DNA of 43,339 nucleotides from Vibrio furnissii CIP 102972 (GTDB lineage: Bacteria; Pseudomonadota; Gammaproteobacteria; Enterobacterales; Vibrionaceae). The stretch spans positions 1-43,339 of the forward strand of contig NZ_ACZP01000005.1 in NCBI RefSeq assembly GCF_000176175.1, read 5' to 3'. The notes under the pieces were generated by a model, which saw only the letters and a program-made list of their open reading frames with translations, was not told the DNA's origin and did no database searches. Positions 36,258 through 43,339 of this stretch are shown one piece after another; position 1 is the stretch's first letter, and each line of letters starts with the position of its first letter. The position numbers and the translations under genes were made by a program.

Positions 36258-36305
36258 ACCCCAAACTGTTTTAGAACAACGGTTTTTGGGGTTAATTTTA
36301 TTTTT
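36258..36305 (+). promoter_or_regulatory. Attenuator-like hairpin in the rpsP leader
   Basis: ACCCCAAA (36258-36265) pairs with TTTGGGGT (36285-36292), with an inner TGTT/AACA stem, and is followed by a T-rich tract (TAATTTTATTTTT). It looks like an intrinsic terminator placed 20 bases before the rpsP start. An attenuation role for this ribosomal operon is inferred. Confidence 0.55.
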
Positions 36306-36325
36306 GAGAAAGCAAAGAGGACGAC

Positions 36326-36574
36326 ATGGTAACCATTCGTTTGGCACGTCACGGCGCTAAAAAGCGTCCATTCTATCAAATCGTTGTTGCTGACAGCCGC
36401 AACTCTTCAACTGGCCGTTTCATTGAGAAAGTTGGTTTCTTTAACCCAACTGCTCAAGGTCAAGAAGAAGGCCTACGCCTAGATCTAGCGCGCGTGAACC
36501 ACTGGGTTTCACAAGGCGCATCTGTATCAGATCGCGTAGCTAAGCTAGTTAAAGACGCTCAAAAAGCGGCTTAA
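36326..36574 (+). CDS. rpsP: 30S ribosomal protein bS16
   Basis: bS16 is a small-subunit assembly protein. The 82-residue product is the normal length and starts [25 protein letters not shown], with [14 protein letters not shown] following. It is first in the rpsP-rimM-trmD-rplS operon, which pairs two ribosomal proteins with a ribosome maturation factor and a tRNA methylase. AAAGAGGACG precedes the ATG. The leader upstream contains an attenuator-like hairpin. Confidence 0.98.
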   Translation: MVTIRLARHGAKKRPFYQIVVADSRNSSTGRFIEKVGFFNPTAQGQEEGLRLDLARVNHWVSQGASVSDRVAKLVKDAQKAA

Positions 36575-36625
36575 TTCTTACTTAGTAAGTAGCACTAGTT
36601 TATGTCGATGAAAGGTAAAGAAACA

Positions 36626-37156
36626 ATGAGCAAGCAAGACGAAAAAATTGTTGTAGGTAAGTTTGGTGCTTCTTATGGCATTCGTGGTTGGCTTAAGGTT
36701 TTTTCCTATACAGACGATGCTGAGAGCATTTTTGATTACAGCCCATGGTTTGTGAACCATAAAGGCGAATGGGTCGAGTACAAAGTAGAAAGCTGGAAAC
36801 GCCATAACAAAGGTATGGTGGCAAAACTTCAAGGACTTGATGTTCGAGAAGATGCGAACCTGATGACTAACTTTGAAATCGCGATTGACCCTGCATCACT
36901 ACCTGAATTGTCAGAAGATGAGTTCTACTGGCGTGAATTGTTCGGTATGCAAGTGGTGACAACACAAGGCTACAACCTTGGTGAAGTTGTCGACATGTTA
37001 GAAACTGGCTCGAACGATGTTCTCGTGGTGAAGGCGAATCTAAAAGATGCTTTTGGCCAAAAGGAACGATTGATTCCGTTCCTTGAAGAGCAAGTGATCA
37101 AAAACATTGATCGCACGGCTCAACGGATCGAAGTTGACTGGGATCCTGCGTTTTAA
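36626..37156 (+). CDS. rimM: Ribosome maturation factor RimM
   Basis: RimM helps assemble the 30S head by acting on uS19 and 16S rRNA helices. It has an N-terminal RimM domain ([21 protein letters not shown] near residue 8) and a C-terminal PRC-barrel ([20 protein letters not shown] and [15 protein letters not shown]). The ATG at 36626 gives 176 residues. It has AAAGG ten bases upstream and aligns with E. coli RimM, which also begins MSKQ. An in-frame ATG at 36602 would add eight residues but has no ribosome binding site, although some Vibrio annotations may use it. It lies between rpsP and trmD. Confidence 0.93.
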   Translation: MSKQDEKIVVGKFGASYGIRGWLKVFSYTDDAESIFDYSPWFVNHKGEWVEYKVESWKRHNKGMVAKLQGLDVREDANLMTNFEIAIDPASLPELSEDEFYWRELFGMQVVTTQGYNLGEVVDMLETGSNDVLVVKANLKDAFGQKERLIPFLEEQVIKNIDRTAQRIEVDWDPAF

Positions 37157-37182
37157 TTCTGAATCGATAAGGCAGAGAACAC

Positions 37183-37926
37183 ATGTGGGTTGGCGTCATT
37201 AGCCTATTTCCTGAAATGTTCCGCAGCGTTACCGATTTCGGAGTAACAGGTCAAGCGGTAAAAAAAGGGGTGTTGTCCATTGAGACTTGGAATCCTCGTG
37301 ATTTCACTCATGGCAAACGTCGCACTGTCGATGACAAACCCTACGGTGGCGGCCCTGGCATGTTAATGATGGTTCAACCTTTAAGGGATGCCATTCAGAC
37401 AGCCAAACAGGCGGCACCGGGAAAGACGAAAGTCATTTATCTTTCTCCTCAAGGTCGAAAACTCGATCAGCAAGGGGTCGAAGAGCTGGCAACACATGAG
37501 AACCTGCTTCTCATCTGTGGCCGCTACGAAGGGGTAGATGAGCGCATCATTGAGTCTGAAGTTGACGAAGAATGGTCAATTGGCGACTTTGTGATGACGG
37601 GTGGGGAGCTCCCAGCCATGACGTTAATTGATTCGGTCTCTCGGTTTATTCCGGGGGTACTCGGTGATTTTGCGTCGGCAGAAGAAGATTCTTTTGCCAA
37701 TGGCTTGTTGGATTGTCCGCACTATACGCGTCCAGAAGTGTTGGATGGAAAAGAGGTGCCTCAGGTGCTGAAATCTGGAAACCACGAGGACATTCGTCGT
37801 TGGCGACTGAAACAGTCGCTAGGCCGAACTTGGCTGAGAAGACCAGAGCTCCTGGAAAACCTAGCTCTGACTGACGAACAGGAACAATTACTGGCTGAGT
37901 ACATTAAAGAGACCCAGACCCAGTAA
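37183..37926 (+). CDS. trmD: tRNA (guanine(37)-N1)-methyltransferase TrmD
   Basis: TrmD methylates G37 next to the anticodon of a set of tRNAs (including those for Leu, Pro and some Arg), preventing frameshifts. The 247-residue protein belongs to the SPOUT class. The front is [20 protein letters not shown], the SAM trefoil knot includes [16 protein letters not shown] near residue 85 and [14 protein letters not shown] near residue 110, then [15 protein letters not shown] and the C-terminal [18 protein letters not shown]. It is essential in E. coli. It is third in the operon, 26 bases after rimM. Confidence 0.97.
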   Translation: MWVGVISLFPEMFRSVTDFGVTGQAVKKGVLSIETWNPRDFTHGKRRTVDDKPYGGGPGMLMMVQPLRDAIQTAKQAAPGKTKVIYLSPQGRKLDQQGVEELATHENLLLICGRYEGVDERIIESEVDEEWSIGDFVMTGGELPAMTLIDSVSRFIPGVLGDFASAEEDSFANGLLDCPHYTRPEVLDGKEVPQVLKSGNHEDIRRWRLKQSLGRTWLRRPELLENLALTDEQEQLLAEYIKETQTQ

Positions 37927-37967
37927 CCTATTAAATTTAGTATCAGTTTATTCTAGGAATTTAGACA

Positions 37968-38321
37968 ATGAGTAACATCATCAAGGCTCTTGAAGAAGAG
38001 CAAATGAAGCAAGACCTACCTCAATTTGCACCAGGTGACACTGTTGTTGTACAAGTTAAGGTAAAAGAAGGTGACCGTGAGCGTCTACAGGCTTTTGAAG
38101 GCGTTGTAATCGCAATTCGTAACCGTGGCCTACACTCAGCATTCACAGTTCGTAAAATCTCGAACGGTGAAGGTGTTGAGCGTACGTTCCAAACTCACTC
38201 TCCAGTAGTGGCTAGCATCGAAGTTAAACGCCGTGGTGCAGTACGTCGTGCCAAACTGTACTACCTACGCGAACTATCTGGTAAAGCAGCTCGTATCAAA
38301 GAGAAGCTTGCTAAGAAATAA
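37968..38321 (+). CDS. rplS: 50S ribosomal protein bL19
   Basis: bL19 lies at the 30S-50S interface. The 117-residue protein is the standard length, with [20 protein letters not shown] at the front, [20 protein letters not shown] in the middle and the basic [27 protein letters not shown] tail (core [13 protein letters not shown]). It ends the rpsP-rimM-trmD-rplS operon. Codon use here is clean and highly biased, as expected for a ribosomal protein. Confidence 0.98.
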   Translation: MSNIIKALEEEQMKQDLPQFAPGDTVVVQVKVKEGDRERLQAFEGVVIAIRNRGLHSAFTVRKISNGEGVERTFQTHSPVVASIEVKRRGAVRRAKLYYLRELSGKAARIKEKLAKK

Positions 38322-38343
38322 TGCTAGAACTCGCGTTCTCATG

Positions 38344-38374
38344 AAAAAGCGGAGCCCATGGGCTCCGCTTTTTT
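38344..38374. terminator. Bidirectional terminator between rplS and degS
   Basis: A 13-bp perfect stem (38344-38356 with 38361-38373) has a 4-base loop, five A on the left and six T on the right. It can end rplS transcription and also degS transcription from the other strand. Confidence 0.92.
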
Positions 38375-38489
38375 GTGTCTGAATGATGGGGTTTTCAATT
38401 GAGTATGGTGTTTTGAAATGGAACCGTGCTTTTAATTGGGATTGAGAGTCTCGCGTGGTTACGGGGCTGTTGGTTGTGAAGCGAACCGA

Positions 38490-39551
38490 CTACTCGCGCG
38501 AATCCTCCGCAATGGTCACGGGTAACGTGATCTCTTCGCCTTTACGCAGCAGCGTGAAGTTCACCACGGTTCCTGGACGCAGATCTGTGACCGTATCCAT
38601 CACGCTTTGACGGCCGTTGATCTTCTGTCCATCAATTTTCAGGATAATGTCTCGCGCTTGGAAGCCCGCACGCGATGCTGGCCCATTCGGGTCGATACCC
38701 AACACCACAATGCCACCAATGTGTTCGCTGCCAAGCAGGCGTGAGGTGACTGCGTTGATGTCTTGGCCATCGACGCCAATGTACCCGCGAATCACACGGC
38801 CATCGGCGATGATCTTATCCATGATTTTACTGGCCAAAGTGAACGGGATCGCAAAAGAAATCCCATAGGTTTCCATTTCCGTTGCTTGTTGAAATGAGGC
38901 GGTATTGATGCCTACCAATTCCCCTTGCGTATTCACCAGTGCCCCGCCGGAGTTCCCTTCGTTGATGGCTGCATCGGTTTGAATAAACGCTTGGCGACCA
39001 TCGGCACTGATCGATGAGCGGCCGGTTGCGGAAATGATACCAAAAGTAGTGGTTTGACCGAGGTTATATGGGTTCCCGATCGCAAGCACAACATCACCGA
39101 CTTTGGCTTGATAGTTCGGGTTTTGTGGAATGATGGGCAGGTTTGTCCCTTCGACGCGCAGCACTGCGATGTCGGTACGGCGATCTTTGCCCACCAATTG
39201 CGCAGCGGCAACGCGCCCATCTTGTAATGCCACGATGATTTGATCCGCCTGAGCGACCACGTGATAGTTGGTAATGATGTAGCCTTTTTCACTAACGATC
39301 ACGCCAGAGCCCAGCCCCTGTGTCGACAGTTTGGTTTTATCACTTTCTGAATATTTGCGGCTATAGATGTTTACCACCGCAGGTGCTGCGCGGCGGACGG
39401 CCTCATTAAATGAGATTTGAAGAGAGGCGAAATTGGCTGGTTGCGCACTTTTTTCGGGCATCACATGGCTGCGCAACGATGGCACGGCCGCAATCACGAC
39501 CGCTGCCGTGACCAGCCCAAGTCCGACTGAACGAACCAGAAATTTCAGCAT
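38490..39551 (-). CDS. degS: Periplasmic stress-sensing serine protease DegS
   Basis: DegS is an inner-membrane-anchored protease. When its PDZ domain binds the C-termini of misfolded outer-membrane proteins, it cuts RseA and so releases sigma-E. From the ATG at 39551 it has 353 residues. One N-terminal transmembrane helix spans about 5-25. The trypsin-like domain has His97 (TNYHVV), Asp127 (RTDIAVL) and Ser201 (NEGNSGGAL), and one PDZ domain lies at about 255-345. GGAAAC lies before this ATG; an upstream in-frame start at 39566 is less likely. It follows degQ on the same strand but after a terminator, so it probably has its own promoter or relies on read-through. Confidence 0.95.
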   Translation of the reverse strand: MLKFLVRSVGLGLVTAAVVIAAVPSLRSHVMPEKSAQPANFASLQISFNEAVRRAAPAVVNIYSRKYSESDKTKLSTQGLGSGVIVSEKGYIITNYHVVAQADQIIVALQDGRVAAAQLVGKDRRTDIAVLRVEGTNLPIIPQNPNYQAKVGDVVLAIGNPYNLGQTTTFGIISATGRSSISADGRQAFIQTDAAINEGNSGGALVNTQGELVGINTASFQQATEMETYGISFAIPFTLASKIMDKIIADGRVIRGYIGVDGQDINAVTSRLLGSEHIGGIVVLGIDPNGPASRAGFQARDIILKIDGQKINGRQSVMDTVTDLRPGTVVNFTLLRKGEEITLPVTIAEDSRE

Positions 39552-39664
39552 ATAGTTTCCAACCACTTACTCAACGAACTGACGAATGAACGTTACGCAT
39601 CGATAAATTAGGATGATACGAATCTGTAACGAGTTCGAAGAATAGCATTACCTTACCGAATAAC

Positions 39665-39694
39665 AAAAGGGCAGCGTAACAATGCTGCCCTTTT
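39665..39694 (-). terminator. Terminator between degQ and degS
   Basis: An 11-bp perfect stem (39665-39675 with 39684-39694) has an 8-base loop. Read on the minus strand it ends in four T after the degQ stop, so it should reduce read-through from degQ into degS. Confidence 0.85.
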
Positions 39695-39715
39695 CTCAAG
39701 CGACGAGTCTCGTGT

Positions 39716-41083
39716 TTATCGCACAACCAGATAAATGGTGCGGTCACCTCGTTGAATATTCAACGCCAGCACGTTCGGACTTTTCTCCAGAATGGCGCGT
39801 AAATCGGCGATGTTTTTCACGCGTTTACGGTTCACACCAATAATGATGTCGTCTTTTTGCAGTTGATAGCCTTCTGCGGGAGAGTCTTTCGCTACGCTGG
39901 TGACTTTCACTCCTTGAATCACATCGCTGGCGGTGGTGTTACTCAGTTCAGCCCCGCTCAGACCTTGGTGCAGTTTGTCGGCCTTGGTCTTGTTGTTGCT
40001 TTGCTCGCCCAAGGTCACTTCGTAGTTCTTCTCTTTTCCGTCGCGAATCACACCCAGTGTCACGGTTTTACCTGCGCCCAATGTGGCCACTTTGGCGCGT
40101 AATTCGGCAAAGGTTTCGACTTTCTTACCGTTCACAGAGATGATGATATCGCCAGCTTTGAGCCCGGCTTTATCTGCGGCGCTGTCAGGGAGGACCTGAC
40201 TGACAAATGCGCCTTTGCTGGATTCATAACCCAATGCGTCCGCCAGCTCAGAAGTAATTTCGCCCCCTTGAACACCAAGCATGCCGCGTTTCACTTCACC
40301 GAATTCCAGAATCTGATCGGCGAGGTTTTTCATCATGTTGGATGGGATCGCAAAACCGATACCGACGTTGCCGCCATTGGGGCCCAGAATGGCGGTGTTG
40401 ATCCCGATGAGTTCGCCGTTGAGGTTGACTAAGGCACCACCGGAGTTACCGCTGTTGATGGCTGCATCCGTTTGAATGAAGTTCTCAAAGTTTTCGATAT
40501 TCAGGCCGCTGCGACCGAGCGCAGAAACGATCCCGGAAGTGACGGTTTGGCCAAGGCCAAATGGGTTACCGATCGCCACGGCAAAATCGCCGACGCGCAG
40601 TTGATCCGAATCTGCAATCTTAATTTCCGTGAGATTTTTCGCCTTTTCCAGTTTGAGCAGGGCGATGTCGGACATTTGGTCGCCGCCAACCAGTTCTGCG
40701 TCGTATTCACGACCATCATGCAACTGAACTCGGATTTTTTCCGCGCCGTTGATGACGTGATAGTTGGTCACGACGTAGCCTTTTTTAGCATTAATCACAA
40801 CGCCTGAGCCCAAGCCACGGAACGGACGTTCTTGCAGTTGCTCCGTTGGAAAATCCGGGCCAAAGAAGAACCGGAATTGATCGGGAATACGTTGACGAGA
40901 GACTTGAGTACCTTCAACCGCAATGCTGACCACGGCCGGGGTGACCTTTTCCAGCATGGGTGCCAAACTCGGAACTTGCTCTCCACTCACGGAGAGAGGT
41001 AGCGCGGCAGAGGCCGGCAAGGGGGTGATGATGGAACTTAAGCTTAGAGACAGAGCGGTTAAGACAAGCAAAGGTTTTTTCAT
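39716..41083 (-). CDS. degQ: Periplasmic serine endoprotease DegQ (DegP/HtrA family)
   Basis: DegQ/DegP proteins degrade or refold damaged proteins in the periplasm. From the ATG at 41083 the product has 455 residues, the length of E. coli DegQ. It has a signal peptide cut after Ala26 (PLPASA), a protease domain with His109 (TNYHVI), Asp139 (MSDIALL) and Ser214 (SGNSGGAL), and two PDZ domains at about 260-345 and 370-452. The LA loop (RIPDQFRFFFGPDFPTEQL) is short as in DegQ; DegP has a longer loop. AGGAG lies seven bases before this ATG, and the ATG one codon upstream is also possible. A sigma-E-like promoter lies about 80 bases upstream. Confidence 0.93.
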   Translation of the reverse strand: MKKPLLVLTALSLSLSSIITPLPASAALPLSVSGEQVPSLAPMLEKVTPAVVSIAVEGTQVSRQRIPDQFRFFFGPDFPTEQLQERPFRGLGSGVVINAKKGYVVTNYHVINGAEKIRVQLHDGREYDAELVGGDQMSDIALLKLEKAKNLTEIKIADSDQLRVGDFAVAIGNPFGLGQTVTSGIVSALGRSGLNIENFENFIQTDAAINSGNSGGALVNLNGELIGINTAILGPNGGNVGIGFAIPSNMMKNLADQILEFGEVKRGMLGVQGGEITSELADALGYESSKGAFVSQVLPDSAADKAGLKAGDIIISVNGKKVETFAELRAKVATLGAGKTVTLGVIRDGKEKNYEVTLGEQSNNKTKADKLHQGLSGAELSNTTASDVIQGVKVTSVAKDSPAEGYQLQKDDIIIGVNRKRVKNIADLRAILEKSPNVLALNIQRGDRTIYLVVR

Positions 41084-41163
41084 CATAAAACTCCTCATAG
41101 ATTAACGCCTGGTTACAGATATATTTGTTACAAAATATAAATTTTCAACAGACTCAGTGAGAG

Positions 41164-41191
41164 TTATGACTCAAAAACCTTTGCAAAGTTC
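41164..41191 (-). promoter_or_regulatory. Sigma-E-like promoter of degQ
   Basis: On the minus strand GAACTT (41186-41191) is followed by a 16-base spacer and TCATAA (41164-41169). The sigma-E consensus is GGAACTT with about 16 bases to TCTGA or a close variant. The spacing equals that of the E. coli degP sigma-E promoter, and the downstream gene is of the same family. Confidence 0.6.
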
Positions 41192-41220
41192 AGTGGTCGA
41201 TGATTCAACCGTGGATTAAA

Positions 41221-41670
41221 TTAACTCGCTTTCGCGTTGACCACTTCGGAAGAGTGAATGATCGCTTTCTCTTCTGTTTTCAGCAGACCTGTTGCACCCA
41301 GCGCGTAGTCTTTCGGTGGCTGTTCGAACGATTCGTCTGCGTTGCCTGCGGCTTCATTTTCTTTGTGCTGCGCAATTTTCTTCACAAACGGATTATCTTG
41401 CTCTGGCAAATTCGGTAATAGCTCAGACGAGGTTTTGGCCATGTGTTGGTAAAGTTTGGTGTAATCCTTACCGAGCGTATCCAGCATTTCAGCCGCCTGA
41501 GCGAAATGATCAGCCAGCTCTTGGCGATGCTGTTCAATTTCAAATTTGGCGCTGTCCAAGTCTTTTTGTAGGGACTTTTGCGTCTTGTACTGCGGGGTGG
41601 TCAGGCGAGCAATAACGATCCCTGCAACAATCCCCACTAGCAAGCCCACAATGGCGTAAATCCAAGGCAT
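41221..41670 (-). CDS. zapG: Z-ring associated protein ZapG (YhcB, DUF1043)
   Basis: YhcB, recently named ZapG, is a single-pass inner-membrane protein with a cytoplasmic coiled coil. It is linked to cell division, envelope synthesis and cell shape in E. coli. The 149-residue product has a transmembrane helix at about residues 3-21 (IYAIVGLLVGIVAGIVI), followed by a long charged coiled coil (about 30-90) and the NLPEQDNPFVKKI motif typical of the family. It then has a low-complexity tail with no clear domain. It is divergent from zapE, as yhcB and yhcM are in E. coli, which supports both calls. Confidence 0.9.
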   Translation of the reverse strand: MPWIYAIVGLLVGIVAGIVIARLTTPQYKTQKSLQKDLDSAKFEIEQHRQELADHFAQAAEMLDTLGKDYTKLYQHMAKTSSELLPNLPEQDNPFVKKIAQHKENEAAGNADESFEQPPKDYALGATGLLKTEEKAIIHSSEVVNAKAS

Positions 41671-41695
41671 AACTGCTCCTTATTGTTGTTATTTA

Positions 41696-41744
41696 ACATG
41701 TTTTTCACTGGTTGGTTACACATGTTCAAGGGACATGTTACTAT
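41696..41744 (+). promoter_or_regulatory. ACATGT repeats in the zapG/zapE divergent promoter region
   Basis: The palindrome ACATGT occurs three times (41696-41701, 41720-41725, 41733-41738). A promoter-like pair TTACAC (41716-41721) and TACTAT (41739-41744) with a 17-base spacer overlaps the last two copies and points toward zapE. A regulator binding these palindromes would sit on the promoter. Confidence 0.35.
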
Positions 41745-41822
41745 GAGACTGTTGGCGGATAAAGCAAAAAGCATGTGCTTTCAACGTCAGTTTTTTGCCC
41801 TTCATTTTTGCAGTAGACACTC

Positions 41823-42926
41823 ATGACACCGAAGCAACGATACGAACAAGATTTAAAACGATCGGATTTTCAAAGAGATGACGCTCAGGCGCGAGCCGTC
41901 GATGGGTTGGATGCGCTGTATCATCAACTGATCGAATTCCTCGACACACCAGTGGTACGACCTTCTCGCTGGCAAAAATTACTCGGGAAAAAGGTGGAGC
42001 GTCCTATCCCGCCCAAAGGACTGTATTTTTGGGGCGGCGTGGGGCGTGGCAAAACGTATCTCATGGATACCTTTTATGACGCACTGCCCACGGAACGTAA
42101 GATGCGGGTCCATTTTCACCGTTTTATGTATCGCGTGCACGATGAACTCAGATTACTGGGCGAAACCAGTGATCCGCTTGAGGTGGTGGCCGACAAGTTC
42201 AGCCGCGAAGCGGTGATCATCTGTTTCGATGAATTTTTTGTGTCTGATATTACCGATGCGATGATTTTGGGCACGTTGTTTCAAGCCTTGTTCCGTCGTG
42301 GCGTAGTGTTGGTGGCGACATCAAACATTCCACCGCACGACCTCTATCGCAACGGGTTACAACGGGCGCGTTTTCTACCGGCTATCGCCTTAATTGAAGC
42401 CAACTGCCATATTCTGAATGTCGATAGTGGTGTCGACTACCGATTACGCACGCTTGAGCAAGCGGAAATTTACCATTATCCACTTGATGAGCAGGCGCGG
42501 GCGAATTTGAGTCAGTACTACAGTCAGTTGGTGGGGCATGAGAAACCGAACGTCAATGAAATCGAGGTGAATCGTCGCAAGCTCAGTGTGATTGAAGCCA
42601 GTGATGGCGTGCTGCACGCGTCATTTGCTCAGTTGTGTCAAACTGCGCGCAGTCAAAATGACTATATCGAAATGTCGCGTTTGTACCACACCGTGCTCTT
42701 GGCGGATGTGAAACAAATGGATCGCACCTTAGATGACGCAGCGCGTCGTTTTATCGCATTAGTCGATGAATTTTATGAGCGACACGTGAAACTGATTATT
42801 TCCGCAGAAGTAGCACTGGAATCGCTTTATACCCACGGTCAGTTGGAATTTGAGTTTAGACGTTGTCAGTCAAGGCTGATTGAAATGCAGAGCCGCGATT
42901 ATCTCGCCAAAGAGCATCTGGTGTAA
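41823..42926 (+). CDS. zapE: Cell division ATPase ZapE (AFG1-like)
   Basis: ZapE (YhcM) is an AFG1-type AAA ATPase that associates with the Z ring in E. coli and affects its stability under stress. The 367-residue protein has Walker A GGVGRGKT at residues 71-78, HFHRFMYRVHDEL following, Walker B AVIICFDEFFVSDITDA near residue 137, and the LVATSNIPPHDLYRNGLQR sensor region near residue 160. It also has a C-terminal part with RRFIALVDEFYERHVKLIISAE (core VDEFYERHVKL). No signal peptide is present. It is divergent from zapG and ends 225 bases before rplM. Confidence 0.94.
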   Translation: MTPKQRYEQDLKRSDFQRDDAQARAVDGLDALYHQLIEFLDTPVVRPSRWQKLLGKKVERPIPPKGLYFWGGVGRGKTYLMDTFYDALPTERKMRVHFHRFMYRVHDELRLLGETSDPLEVVADKFSREAVIICFDEFFVSDITDAMILGTLFQALFRRGVVLVATSNIPPHDLYRNGLQRARFLPAIALIEANCHILNVDSGVDYRLRTLEQAEIYHYPLDEQARANLSQYYSQLVGHEKPNVNEIEVNRRKLSVIEASDGVLHASFAQLCQTARSQNDYIEMSRLYHTVLLADVKQMDRTLDDAARRFIALVDEFYERHVKLIISAEVALESLYTHGQLEFEFRRCQSRLIEMQSRDYLAKEHLV

Positions 42927-42985
42927 CCACAAAATTTTTGTCATCAATCACGGGCGAAAAAATTTGTGAATTTATGCAAAAAGAG

Positions 42986-43014
42986 GTGATTTTTTCCGCG
43001 CTCTTCTCTATAAT
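42986..43014 (+). promoter_or_regulatory. Promoter of the rplM operon
   Basis: A perfect -10 TATAAT (43009-43014) lies 17 bases after GTGATT (42986-42991). Transcription would begin near 43021 in GC-rich sequence (CCTGCGACCC), the discriminator type common at ribosomal promoters. This gives an untranslated leader of about 130 bases. Confidence 0.7.
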
Positions 43015-43020
43015 CCTGCG

Positions 43021-43151
43021 ACCCACCGTTACTGCAGGTCTTTTTTAAGGCCGAGAGTGCCACCCACTCGAAGGGGTGATGACTGGGCTCTTAGACAGTG
43101 GGAGCGTATGCTCCTTTAAGTGTAAATTTGATTAAACGGGTTATTATTAGC
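43021..43151 (+). promoter_or_regulatory. Long leader of rplM, possible L13 autoregulation site
   Basis: About 130 untranslated bases before rplM include several short complementary stretches (for example the CCACCCACTCG and CGAAGGGGTGATG region, and GGGAGC-GTAT-GCTCC at 43101-43114). E. coli rplM-rpsI is known to be autoregulated by L13 through its leader. That the same happens here is inference. Confidence 0.45.
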
Positions 43152-43339
43152 ATGAAAACTTTCGTTGCTAAACCAGAAACTGTAAAACGCGACTGGTACG
43201 TTGTAGACGCTGAAGGTAAAACTCTTGGCCGTCTAGCAAGTGAAATTGCATCTCGCCTACGTGGCAAACACAAAGCTGAATACACTCCACACGTTGACAC
43301 TGGTGATTACATCATCGTTGTAAACGCGGAGAAAGTTGC
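43152..43339 (+). CDS. rplM: 50S ribosomal protein uL13, 5' part
   Basis: uL13 is an early assembly protein of the large subunit. Only the first 62 codons lie in the window. They read [19 protein letters not shown], then [20 protein letters not shown] and the [13 protein letters not shown] segment, all typical of the family; the complete protein is usually about 142 residues. rpsI is expected to follow outside the window. The ATG at 43152 is the only sensible start. Confidence 0.97.

Overview
This window is a stretch of core chromosome from a gammaproteobacterium, very probably a Vibrio (family Vibrionaceae). The reasons are the protein sequences (RpoS, LuxS, AlaS, CsrA, RimM and OadGAB all read as Vibrio-type), the amplified tRNA-Arg cluster behind csrA, the sodium-pumping oxaloacetate decarboxylase genes and the roughly 50 percent GC coding sequence. 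I cannot fix the species from sequence alone. I found no IS element, prophage, integron cassette, CRISPR array, defence island or toxin-antitoxin pair. Nearly every base is explained by housekeeping genes with short gaps.

Layout: (1) 1-4661: tsaD, an alpha/beta hydrolase, plsY on the minus strand, then folB-folK-uppP. (2) 4791-10765: a long plus-strand run ftsB-ispD-ispF-truD-surE-pcm-nlpD-rpoS (division, isoprenoids, tRNA modification, stress survival), with several overlapping start and stop codons. It ends at a bidirectional terminator facing mutS. (3) 10834-20212: mutS on the minus strand, pncC, recA with a LexA box inside its promoter, recX, alaS, lysC and csrA. (4) 20353-21503: a tRNA cluster of two tRNA-Ser(GCU) and six tRNA-Arg(ACG). 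The last five tRNA-Arg genes lie on an exact 287-bp tandem period, and the acceptor-stem type alternates along the array. (5) 21729-25128: oadG-oadA-oadB, the Na+-translocating oxaloacetate decarboxylase, with its own promoter and terminator. (6) 25154-32242: a zinc-free MDR oxidoreductase, a YqaA-type membrane protein, a large M16 peptidase lipoprotein, gshA, an SLT-type lipoprotein and luxS. (7) 32349-34508 minus: a CNNM/CorC-type transporter (yfjD) and a CcsA-like protein (ypjD). (8) 34721-38374: ffh, then the rpsP-rimM-trmD-rplS operon. (9) 38490-41670 minus: degS, degQ and zapG. (10) 41823-43339: zapE and the start of rplM, which runs off the window.

The gene order resembles the E. coli recA-alaS-csrA-tRNA-yqaA-gshA-luxS and yfjD-ypjD-ffh-rpsP segments. 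Here lysC, oadGAB, the MDR gene, the M16 peptidase and the SLT lipoprotein lie between those anchors. The observations most worth a second look are regulatory or architectural: the tRNA tandem repeat and its hairpin spacers, a sigma-E-like promoter in front of degQ-degS, two dyads in the rpsP leader, the rpoS Shine-Dalgarno in a hairpin loop, paired operator-like repeats in the oad promoter, a three-copy 17-bp repeat between ispD and ispF, and non-ATG starts at gshA, yfjD, lysC and mutS. I did not find a convincing new multi-gene system.
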